Below, in pieces: positions 10,501-22,400 of a stretch of DNA of 64,000 bases. The stretch's first letter is position 1. The number at the start of each line of letters is the position of its first letter. A program made the position numbers and the translations under genes. The stretch is taken from assembly GCA_900618425.1 (NCBI GenBank), contig UZAN01039508.1:84023-148022 (forward strand), given 5' to 3'. This stretch comes from Echinostoma caproni. Taxonomy: Eukaryota; Platyhelminthes; Trematoda; Plagiorchiida; Echinostomatidae. The notes beneath the pieces are model-generated. The model had not been told where the DNA came from. It saw only the letters and a list, made by a program, of their open reading frames with translations, and made no database searches.

Positions 10501-13292
10501 ATCACCAAACTGAAGATTGGTTATTTACGTGTGCCAGTCTCCCTTCAAGTCCCATTGAGTTACAAAGTAAGAAGGAATGAAGACTTGTTAGCCCTGTCAA
10601 CTATATTATGTAGTGAGAGTGGCGGTGGCGGTGCTGCTTCAATGGTTCTTCCCATGCTTCTGTATGCACACATGCTTTGGTTCCCAATTGCATAACCTGT
10701 CTTGAAATTATCATTGTGCCTTTTCAAATTCAGATGAAATCATAAAAACTCTTAATTTCATCCACCAATCGCATTCTGGGAGAATTACAAGATGATTGAT
10801 GCTTCAGGGGCCATGCATCACCGAACTGAACCGAGTCCATCAAAACCCTACCCACCCTGAATGAACTGTCTTCTTCATAACCATACAAAAGTACTTTTGA
10901 AAACACAGATTGGCCAAGTGCTTTTAATTGATGTGCCAAGCGAGGATGCAGGTCTGGGTGGGATGGAGACTAACTCTTCAGCCCCAAACCCGGGAACAAT
11001 GTCCTCGACCGTTGACGCAGTAAGCTTTAGGCGTGAATGGATGAACTTGGTATAATTGACCCCGGCCAATCGGGTAAGGAGGTGAGTGACGTCAAGATTG
11101 ATCGATAAATCGGTTATTATGTTGAGGTGTGAATGTTGGCATGACTCAATGCATGAGTGGATTTGGTCTAGATCTTCATTATCCTAGCTTGTAAATTCCA
11201 TTGAGGCTGAGGCTCCCTCAGATGACACCTTTTCTTTTGAACCGGATGATACTGTGGACATACTTTTGGTAGTGCATGTCACACCTATCGGCACTCTTAA
11301 CAATGGTACTCGGATGCAAAGAAAGAATGAGTAATATTTCGAGCACATGGCAAAACTAAATTGAACCCTATTTACTGGCTAATAAAAGTTTAATTTTTCA
11401 CTGTAATTCTTGAAATGACTATTGTTTTTTTTATCTACAATGACAATGGTAACCATCTAACACCTACTGCTTTTTCTTCGCTGCTAAGCTTCGTCGCATA
11501 GGTTTTTAGACTAATTTTATCACTTCTTGGCCTCGTTAACACTGATAATTTTCTTCTATCCCCGACCTATAAACATATCCAAAAGCACTCAGCTCCGTCT
11601 ACCAAAGACTAGAACTGATGTACCGCCTCCGGACAATCTGGATATCTTCTCTGAATGAATAAACCGTATAAAACCAGGATGGCAACTGTATGCTTGCAAC
11701 TCCATCAAACCTCGTCGCTCGTAGGTACACAAACCAAAATCATCATTAGGTTGAAACACAACCTTCCGGGATCTAGTAACACTATCAATGAACTGGAGCG
11801 TGGTGTCCGTTACCCGTTCACGCAGTCTGTGTGAATAAAAAGATTGTTTTCATTCGGGTTTTACCGCCAAACGGAACTACGAACCTCATCAAGAGCATTA
11901 AGTATATGCATCGGGTATCGACGTCCTTGGATGGAGTTAATAGAAAAGTGCATTCATCAAAATTTCCCTGGAACTGAGGCCTTTCGCAGCACAAAGTTTC
12001 ATGTTCAATTCGTCCAGTTACAAATGCTTTTATGCTTTAATGGTCGGGCCAGTCCTTACAACACCACGTCTGACGTCGAGAGAGATAGAACCAAAGTTAT
12101 GCTGAGTCTGAGTGTACAAGTTGGTTTATTTTTACGTCGCTGGTCTACCATTGCTGTTTTGATGTTAATGCAGTATACAGAAATAACGTAGCTGAAGACT
12201 GAAACGAAACCGTACATGTGCGGTCAGCGTTAAGCGGAATTCTCTCTAGAGACCGCATTGCTGATACACCATACTTTTGAAACCTAGAGCAAACTCTGTT
12301 CTAGTTATTGTATATGGTACGCAGTGGCTTCTTTTTCTCAATGGCCACATGGGTTAGTGTGGTAAAGCATACTGATGCGCGTTATTTTCTATTGTTTTAT
12401 CTCACTAAGCAGGACGCACATAAAAATCTAGGGTCAGCATAGACCACTGTCATAAGAGTGTAAAAGGTTTCGTCGTTATTCCAGATCCATTTCGCTATTT
12501 CGGTGGAGAATAAACAACGACATTGCAGACTTGGTCAAAATACCTTGGCGTCCTTCTTTCAAAACTACTTGACAACTACAATAGACTTGGACCAGGGCAT
12601 GTTCAACAACACTAACCTTTTCGTGAACTCGGTTAGAAATTTCTATCTTCCGTTCAATACTGATGATTATGGTTTCTATTTGATGTAGCCTTCACTATCC
12701 TTTATCCAAAGTTTATGATCCATTCAAAGAACTAGGCCGGACCCCTTCTGGTTGTAGACATGGTCTTTTCCTAGATAGCACTGAACGAGTTATCCTCACC
12801 GTTGTAAAAGTGCATGAAATGCTTTGTAAATAAACTGGATATTTTAACTATTCTAGTTTGATCCGTTGAACTTGAGAGTCAGAGATGCACTCAAAGGCAG
12901 CTGTAGTACTTTTCGCCTGAGATTTTCTAACTGCCAATTATCGTATGTAAGCACAGAAAAATTAGTACCGCTAAGGTAAATTGTGGAAACTGTAAAACTC
13001 CTACACAGTTAGATGAAATGAAACTGTCGCCTAAAACTGTCGCATAAAAGATAAACTGACTGTTATCAAGTTACATTCAAATGCTTTAAGCGTTTACTTC
13101 CTCCTACCGAATACTGAGGTACCTGTCACAGGTTAGGCACATCTAACGCACAACACCTGATACGAAGTCATCGCAACGGGTATTCGAGACTTGTTCGTTT
13201 CAACCCCCCCACCCCCCCCNTTTCACAGTAGTCCATATAGCACTCATTTTCATCACACTTATTGCTGTATATATAGACATTTTCCAGCTTAC
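10501..13292. other. Non-coding stretch left of exon 14
   Basis: No coding frame that I can support. The family predicts a TRPM exon after exon 14, but nothing here matched it by eye. A C-tract with an N (13204-13220) sits close to the exon 14 donor. Confidence 0.4.
13204..13220. repeat. Poly-C tract ending in N
   Basis: CCCCCCCACCCCCCCC followed by N, 73 bp beyond the exon 14 donor. Likely a sequencing-difficulty site. Confidence 0.7.
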
Positions 13293-13405
13293 CTTTTCCA
13301 TAGTCCAAAATAACTCAGCCATACGTAATTTGCCGACCAAAATTGACCAGATCAGTAATTCTCTAGCTGGCCGATCCAACTGAATTGCTTTCGTTTGCTC
13401 TTCAT
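13293..13405 (-). CDS. TRPM exon 14 (residues 1141-1177)
   Basis: 113 nt between a GACTTCGCAG acceptor and a GTAAGC donor, ending in phase 0. It encodes DRPARELLIWSILVGKLRMA followed by ELFWTMEK. This matches the TRPM block H-E-L-M-V-W-A-V-L-M-x-R-x-x-M-A-x-x-F-W-x-x-G, which lies before the next helical repeats and S1. It therefore resumes canonical TRPM sequence after the linker of exons 10-13. The following family block (G-E-E-A-x-A-K-A-L) should be in the next exon, which I could not find in the 13 kb to the left. Confidence 0.9.
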
Positions 13406-16400
13406 CTGCGAAGTCATGTGATGTTGGCACACACGGGGGCAGGTGGTCGAATAGAGAGGGAAGTAGTTGGGTCGTATGAATGGAATAGTTTGGGCGCAGC
13501 GCACAAAGATGAATCAGTTAAATTGAGCACAAAACACGTTCCGTTCAACCACCAAAGGGGATCGACGGAAGAATATAAGAGATAGAGTAGTACATTCATC
13601 CGTGCTTTCTCTTTTACTCACGCTCATTCTTTAGGTTATTGATTACGGGGAATATATTAAACAAGAGGGCTGTAAGTACGAGTAGTACAGACAGACTCAT
13701 GACAGCTGTTAGTAGGTGAGCATGCATGTAACCGATACATGTGGAAGGCGTTCACAGTTGAGTAGTAATCGACTCCCGTGGGAGGCATGCACGACTAGTC
13801 GTGTTCTCTGTTCAATTGAATTGGAGAAAAATGCGTTCCACCAAAACACGTAAAAATGCATGCAGAACAAAGTTGTCTATAGACAATCTGGTTATGCGTC
13901 TGGTGCGTAGCGACAGCAAGTTAGTCCAAAATAGCCCATTCAAATGGAAGTAGAATAAGTTAACTTCTACTACCGATTTCTGTTTAAGAATGACTGCCGG
14001 ATTAGAGATGATCCGTGGATGGTTCCACTTGGTTGGAAAAGGACGATTTTGTGTGTGTGATGACTGCTTCGCTTTTTGAAAATGATATTCGGCACTGGGA
14101 CTGAAAAATCCGGGATTGCAAGCTGTGAACAGTTATTAATTTCTTATCTGAAAATCATTCGTGTTAAAGTTTCAGTATAGGCTCGTTTGTACAGACAGCC
14201 GATTATGTTTCACGTAAATTACTTTTAGTTTGTTTAACTAGACAGGCTTTCAGAATGGTAAATCTGATTTTACTAAACTAAATAATGCTGGTAAATCGTC
14301 TACTTTTAGTCTCCCTCCGCAATTGCTATTCTGGATCCATATTTTCCCCAACCACTGATGCATCGCATTCAGAATCCACGAGGCCATCTAAGGCATTCCC
14401 CACGTGCTTCCTGACAAGGCAAAGATACTGTGCTTTCCTTTGCTCCATTCTCATTACGTATGGATTGCACTCTGACCTTTATTTCCAACCCCATGCATGC
14501 ATCTCCTTTTGATTCATTCTCACTTATTTTAAGCCTAATCTTCGCGTCAAATGGTCAAATGGTACCTTCGTTGATTGGTAAAGCCTGATTTGGACCAGGT
14601 AACACCTGGCGGTCGATCCAACCGTGTGTCATTCAACTTATTCGTCTACGTACTGCTTGATGTCTCTCCCTCGATTCTGGAAGGTCCCCACTGTGTCCTG
14701 CATATTTCTGTATTCTTCTTGGGTTTGCGTTTCTCTCGCTCGATTATTTGGTATTCATATGCAGTGACCCTTGTCTCACGTGCTAGGTGTTTGTACACCA
14801 GACAAACGCTTTGTTTTCTCCTTGATTCTCCTCAGTGTTGACGTCACGTTGTTGCAATGAAGTCTGGCCCACTTCCTTGACTCTTCTTGATTGTGTTCAA
14901 CTTTAAGCTATTTGTCTCATCGTTGATTCGACTCCTAATTCATGTAGCATACATTATGGCTGTAGCCTCTCTCTCTCTGTCGAATCAACCTTAGTATTGC
15001 TTATTTTCCACGGATCCACGGAGCTGCGATTGCGCCTACCTTTATCTACACTGGCACTGGCATTGCTCACGATAACTGCCAAGTATTCATTCCTTCTTTT
15101 ATCCTTCTGTATAATCTTTAATTATTGAAACACGGGTTTTGAGGCAACTGTTTCATACAACTCTCGATATTTTGTATAATAGGACTATGGGTTAGGATAC
15201 TTATATCCTCTAAAGTAATTCACCTTTTCCTGCAATCAAAAATAGGAATGCAGATGTTTGTGAGACTTTTCGGAGCAGATAGACGGTGAAATGCCAACTT
15301 AGATTTTACCCTAATATTGATCTGTCAGTTAGGTCATGAAATTGGGGTTTGTCGATCGTGTGGGTCTAACCCAAGGAAGCGTTCATCATGCAGAAAAGGG
15401 AAAGGCATGTGATTATTCTTTTTTTCAAACGTAATGTTGTCAGCTTATCAACACAACACAGATCGATAAAACTGACCAGAGCAGATATTAATGTTGATAT
15501 TAGAATGAGGGAACTTTTGAATATCATGCTTGGCAAAAAACAATTAAATGACATGCACGTTAGAACGCAGCGCGGAGGAAATTACTCAAGTCTTTTTCCT
15601 TCGGCTTAGAACAGATAATGATTAGAGTTAGGCGAAAAAAACCTAAAGGAACTGATGAACATAGGATCGCGGTGCAGCATTAAAAGAACGCAAGTGTTAG
15701 TTTATCGGGAGAGAGCTCAACATTGTGTTTCTTGTCCGATTACCAAGGACAAGGGTGGTTTTCCGAGTTGACCTATTTGCAGCAACCATTGGGCAACAGG
15801 ATCAAATCCGGAAACACAAGGACGATCTGTTTCTACTGGTCTGTTACTGACGAGTTTAGTACCATATGTTAGACAGCCAGAAACAAGTGATTAGTAACAA
15901 AACCCTTTGGGGAAGATAGTGTAATGCATGAATGAGATACTGTACAAACAGCACAAGAAAGCCGATGTGCACAGATTCAACAATTTACAAATTCAACTGC
16001 GAAACTTTGATACACGGTCGGTTAAACGTTGGTGGCAGTTTCATTTTCGACTGCTTTCGTGCTCAGGGAGTAGTACAGTGTGAAACCCATCGTATCACTA
16101 TTCCGACTGAGGTTTTGAAACTGGCGCCTAATGCAGTGCACCTCGCGATGATGAATCCCACTCACGAAAATGCCCTTGTGAACAGGACATATCATTGATT
16201 TGCACAAAGCGCACAGGTTTTGCTTCAGGGTTCGGTCAAAGATCATACAGTTACCTTGACGCGGGAAGGTAGGAGGAACTATTCGCTTGAAAAGCTGGCC
16301 GTTTAAATAAAAGTGGATCACATGTGAGAAATGGTACTCCCGGATCACTTCATCAGTATTTATTAAACTTTATTGGACGAATGTTGGCGCCCTGGATTGG

Positions 16401-19400
16401 CGTCCTAACGTTAGTTCAGTTATCGCCTCNNNNNNNNNNNNNNNNNNNNNNNNNNNNNNNNNNNNNNNNNNNNNNNNNNNNNNNNNNNNNNNNNNNNNNN
16501 NNNNNNNNNNNNNNNNNNNNNNNNNNNNNNNNNNNNNNNNNNNNNNNNNNNNNNNNNNNNNNNNNNNNNNNNNNNNNNNNNNNNNNNNNNNNNNNNNNNN
16601 NNNNNNNNNNNNNNNNNNNNNNNNNNNNNNNNNNNNNNNNNNNNNNNNNNNNNNNNNNNNNNNNNNNNNNNNNNNNNNNNNNNNNNNNNNNNNNNNNNNN
16701 NNNNNNNNNNNNNNNNNNNNNNNNNNNNNNNNNNNNNNNNNNNNNNNNNNNNNNNNNNNNNNNNNNNNNNNNNNNNNNNNNNNNNNNNNNNNNNNNNNNN
16801 NNNNNNNNNNNNNNNNNNNNNNNNNNNNNNNNNNNNNNNNNNNNNNNNNNNNNNNNNNNNNNNNNNNNNNNNNNNNNNNNNNNNNNNNNNNNNNNNNNNN
16901 NNNNNNNNNNNNNNNNNNNNNNNNNNNNNNNNNNNNNNNNNNNNNNNNNNNNNNNNNNNNNNNNNNNNNNNNNNNNNNNNNNNNNNNNNNNNNNNNNNNN
17001 NNNNNNNNNNNNNNNNNNNNNNNNNNNNNNNNNNNNNNNNNNNNNNNNNNNNNNNNNNNNNNNNNNNNNNNNNNNNNNNNNNNNNNNNNNNNNNNNNNNN
17101 NNNNNNNNNNNGTCACAGGCACCAGGCACTATTGACAGTCTGACGGGGGCACTAAAATGCGGATCACAGACGAACTACAATCAAGACAAAACAATTGCTC
17201 AGAGCTCTTTTTCGGTCATCGAAAAGATTTCCTAAATAAAGAACTGAACACTGCAATTAAGGAAAATTTAGTTCTGAAATACAGTTCGCTGCATTTCCGC
17301 TGGTGCTTACTGTAGTTTATATATAACACTTGATGATCGTCTAACATAGTAATAGTAATATAGTTCTCTCTTCCGCTTATGTGGTTAGCACGAGATTGCA
17401 AGACGGATGTAGAACTCCTTCTGATTACACAGCTGAGGCTTTCGGCGATCAATTGTTGTAGCATCTCCAAATGTTATCAGCCGTCCATTCGGAGTTGTGT
17501 AAATAATCCACAATAATTCTAGAGTTAAATCGTTTTCGAGTACTGTGGTGTGTTCTTTATATGAAGATTTTCATCGCATTTGGACGAAAGCAGTAAAATG
17601 CACATACAAGTTTACCAACGGTGCCTGATGCCTTCGAAAAACCAAATAGGCTAATATAAACATCAAGCATATAGAATGTTGAACAGTTCTAAGCCATATG
17701 AGATTGCACAGCCCTTCATCGTCGTGCAATGAGACCACAAGGCTTCAGCGAAGAGCGGGTACATGCAACTTATAAAAGAACTTTAGCACTGTGCCCGGCT
17801 ATGTGAGTTATACAATCGGACCGCATCACGGTGAATGGAACAACAGTAGGCAATGATACGCATCACTGCAGGGAAGATATCAGAAAAAAAATACGGGATA
17901 AATTACTCGGAGCACAGGTTGAACATGATTGTTAGGAGGATTTCACATTCGGGGCTTTTGTGAAAAAAGGTGTGACACCCCGCAGCTCAGAAATATAAGA
18001 GGATGCTCAATTCACAGAGACAACAAACCAGGTCGAACATAAGCGCAGGATGCATTCTATAAATGTATGCGTGTGCGTGTGTGTGTGTGTGACGGATGGG
18101 TTGTTAGCATACTGCTCAGTTGGGAGGGACGGGGTAGGTAGTCGGATTATAATTTCATACACGAACAGAAATATAGGACAGAAGACGCGAATCACGAGAC
18201 GATTGAACGCGAGCAATTAGTTATGGATATAATATCCTGATTTGACTACCTGGTTCACGTTGTTCTGAAAACATGTGTATTTGATAAAAACAGAAAAGTT
18301 ATTAGCTGCTGGGATCTGAGATTGGTACCGGAAATACACGAGGGAATCAAAATGTCAAATGAGTCACAGGGCAGGTTGATGAACCATGATCTGAGGGGAC
18401 GCATCACAGAATGTGGTAGTGCATTGCCCAATAGAGCAACACACCACGGAAGCACTCAAGTATTGAAGAGACAAATCAAAATGAATACATATTGGCTGGA
18501 TGCACTCGAAATTCACCATGATAGACAAATGCGACTACAATGCGACTACACCGTTGGTGAAAATTGCTGATCAAGTACCAATACTATATTTATCAAATAT
18601 CACTTCTCCTCAAACCACTTGGTACTGGTGAGCATTCTGAAACACCTTAGCTGCCCTTTTATGTACAGCGAATTGTCGCGAACAAGGTGTTGGTGATGAA
18701 AAGCTTGCCAGCATTTTTTACTGTTGGCCTGCAACGAAAGTACCAAACAAATAAGTTAGCATAGTGATGTCCTATTTGTGCCCCTCGGTATCAATGTTTC
18801 AACTTTGTACTATATATATCCCTATGATAATTTATTTTTTAGTTTATTTGTTGCACCTTTTGTGTTGATTTTAGCCATTCACTTTCCAGAGGGTCCACGA
18901 AGCATAAAAATAGGAAAAGATGGAGAACGACACGACACAACACATTCACGGAGGATATTGCTGGGGGTTGTTTGATGGTTATACACACGCAAACACATGT
19001 CCGTAGGGAGTCAAAGTTCGGCCACAAAGGCTGCAACTTACAGTTCCTCCTTATAGTAATGTAGGTGCTTAATTACCGTAAATCTCTTTCGTGAATTAGA
19101 ATCAGTTATTTCATTCTCAAATAGAGGGACTGTGTTGAATAGTGACTGATTCACTTTAATTTGCGGGAAAGAGGGAGAATTCTGCAACTTGACATAAAAC
19201 TGGAGCATAAAACTTATATTTCCGTGTGCTTCTGTTTTACCTGTTCCACTTGAAAACAGTCATTCAGTTTATTTAAATGCAGGAATTCATTTTTTGCAAA
19301 CGGGTTACTGATCAATTAAACGGTTACCGGACAAAAGAAAGATATAGGGGATTTGAGCACGCGACCTCCGAGGAATTGTGACCATCACCGTTCTTTTTCC

Positions 19401-22400
19401 ATTAACTTAGATGAGAATATTGGTGATAGTGAACCAGTTCGCTGAAACCTAACTCATCCAAGTGAACGGCCGTAGTGAGCAGACCGTCATACCACATGCG
19501 ATGATGATGGAGCGTTTGTTAGTAATTTGCGCAGATCGGGGAATGATCGACCATCAAGTCTGTTACGCTGAACCCGAAATGAATTGGGTCGTGTGGTGTT
19601 AGTCATATTTCCCTACATTTCATGCCAAACGAAAATTGCCAGTGCTATGGTAAGAGTTATGGTCATATCAGATAGATAGCAACTGCCATAAATATAAGAA
19701 TAAGAGCCATTTGATCACCGGTGATTGTCCCTGAAAATCATCTGCAGATGAAACAGCTTATTAATAACTTAGATAGCAGCCTCCACCGAGGCGTTTTGTA
19801 GGCAATGAAACAAAGGTTGTATTCCACTTGTTGTTTATAAACGAACTACATAAAACCCGTGCTGTCTTTGTTTACAGCTGCTTTCTAACTTATGGGCAGT
19901 TTTCTGCCATTCATTCAAAGTTAACTGAAAAAGGCTACTAACAATGAAACCTATATTCCCCCTATATTCATCAACCCAGGATTTTCCGGTTTTCTAACAA
20001 TTATAATGAATACACCATATTTATTTGAATAGTAGGTTTCTCTTAAACGAATTCCCAGACTGAGTTACTTACCGCATCCATGAGGAAGGATGTTGTCCCT
20101 GTTTTTATACTGAATTCCGAATGTTTTGAACCGGTAGACATGAATATTCTGTCATTCCTAATAAAAGTTATCTGTTTACCCGACCTGGTTTAATAACAGG
20201 TTATCCTGCAGGTTCGATTACAGGAATGCGTTCAGTGTTGAATAAATCCACACACTTGATGGAATCATATTCCCAGATTTCTTTATATGCGTTGCTATTC
20301 CAATGAACAAACCAAAAATAAAATTTAAAATACACTCCCTTATAAGTGAACATCAAACATTTTGCCAACTTTAACACCTTTTCACCTGTACGCTATTAAG
20401 TTACAGATCCTGTCATTGTCTCCAATTTCCAAAGGGTCCCAATATTCGTCTTCTGTTCAGGCGAGAACAACTTCACTCTGATCAGAATTACGGTTCGTAG
20501 TCGCCCTATAAGTTAACTTGCATGCAGTCTACATTTTCGCAACTACAACCTCGTTATTAGAGACCGGTCCCCATTTACGCCTCTGTGCCATGGTTATCAG
20601 GAGCCATAAAAAGGATGGTAAAGATTTATGAGTGCTATGTTCAGATGGACATTTAATAGTACTGTTCACTTACCTCCATGCGCGGCCTTTGTCGGATCAG
20701 CCACAGCCGTAGCTGCCGTGGCTGCGGCTAGGGCTGCCATAGCTCGAAGAGTAGCAAACTCCCTGGGACCTTTGATTCCCGGTTGTTGCCCCTGTCCCTG
20801 TTGTTGCTGCTGGTGCTGGTGCATTTGTTGCATAACATTACGCAGTTTATCCCCGTCCTTGCGTCTGTTGCGTCGGAATATATGGCTACAAGTTGATGTC
20901 AACCAGTGCCAACAGGCAGACAGACAAGAACGACTGGGTTTACCGGTAAAATCCAAGGCCAACGTAGAGTGTGAGGTTTCTGAGCAGTGGCGGGGTGTGT
21001 ATGTAGCAATCTGATGTTCGGCCACGTTATCTGGTGAACCGCGAAAATGCTCGTTTCTCACTTGACCTAGAGAGACTCGCACACTAGATGCTTCGGCCGA
21101 TGTGACTGGGTCATGTGCTAGCGGGGCGCGGCCGGTCATGCGTACATGCCCCGGTCCCAAACTGGTGTAAGTACCTCGAGATTCGTGACCCACCCGCATC
21201 ACATTGGCAACGGTGGCGTTGTAGACCAGTGGTTGACCGGGGATCGGTATATCGTACATGTTCTCTAAAGATGGTCGTCGACGTGTATATCGTAAACGAG
21301 TTGACGCATTGTTCACAGCTTATAGTGAGAGGGTAAAAAAGAATAAAGACATTTTTCAACTCAAAATATTAGTAAGGTGAGAATCAATAAAAGACACCTT
21401 GCACCAAACTATCAGCCTGAATCATCGATTAGTTTCCTTGATTGAAACCATTCTGCCTTTCCCTAACCGTGACTGAAACATATACAGTATTACCTGATCG
21501 TGATGTTCATGCATGCACTGCAGTAAATTTCCAGTTAATCCAAAAATTTACTTGTGTCATGCATGAATCCATAGTAAAGCGCTAATACAAGCTGTATACC
21601 CCCACTTTCATTATAAACTTTGCAAGTAGAATAAGTTTAATTAGCCAGTTGAATTTAAAGTTAACATTCATAATGATCATAAGAATAGATTTCTATTTAC
21701 ATGGCAGTGATCGTATGCAATTATTTGAATTTAAGCAAAAAGGTAGAGTAACGTTGTTGATGACGCACTGACCTATCGGTGTCGATGTCTCAAACGCAGA
21801 CATCTTTTCAATGGTGATGGATTGGTTAGCTATTTGATCTTGTTACCCTCAACGTGTTCAATCAGATCGATTGACGAAATGCCTTTATTAGAACCGTGAC
21901 AGTTTTTCATAACGAATGGGATAGGTTTACGGTACACTTGTGATGATCACGTTTCCTCCACTCAGGAAGGCGTTCCCTGCAAATCATTTTATGCCGTTGA
22001 TTCGGGGTATCAAATTTCAGGGTTTAAACTTACTAAGCCAATGCTAAATTAGTCGAAACGAAAACAATTTTTCCGTTTGTTTTCGGTATACCTCCTTTTC
22101 TTGGTTATGCATAGTAATATCAGTAGTTTGTTCTAGGAAATGAGAAGCGCCCAATTCAATTGATTCTAGTAAAATCCCGAAAAACGGGGGAAGTCAGATA
22201 GCGGTGGAGGTGGGATGTGAACATGCGTCCTCCGGGACGACCAATTTATAACCTCTGTTGCAGAGGTTCTCGACATTAGAAGTAAATCATGCTTAGGTGT
22301 CTTCTTGTTTACGGTCATAGAGAACAATCCACGTATCAATCCAAGCGTTTTTAGAATTTCCATGCTTTTTGTCTCTCAAATTGCGGATTGATTTATTGAT

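Larger units (their letters stand above)
13406..20673 (-). other. TRPM intron 13 (7.3 kb, contains assembly gap)
   Basis: Bounded by the exon 13 GTAAGT donor and the exon 14 acceptor. It contains the N gap, a possible PLE trace at 15932-16198, a (GT)n microsatellite at 18069-18091 and a SINE-like piece near 19347. The rest shows nothing I recognise. Confidence 0.7.

Noticed and set aside
11844..12191. 115-codon plus-strand frame
   Set aside because: Translation shows no domain or repeat pattern and no neighbouring splice structure.
14285..14841. Pair of plus-strand frames in a pyrimidine-rich region
   Set aside because: Composition reflects CT-rich DNA (repeated Leu, Ser, Phe, Cys); no conserved motif.
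16324..17235. Three long open frames (237 to 303 codons) across the centre of this interval
   Set aside because: They consist almost entirely of N and arise from the assembly gap.
20628..21014. 128-codon plus-strand Cys/Ala-rich frame
   Set aside because: It is the complementary shadow of TRPM exon 13 (poly-Q and poly-A repeats read backwards).
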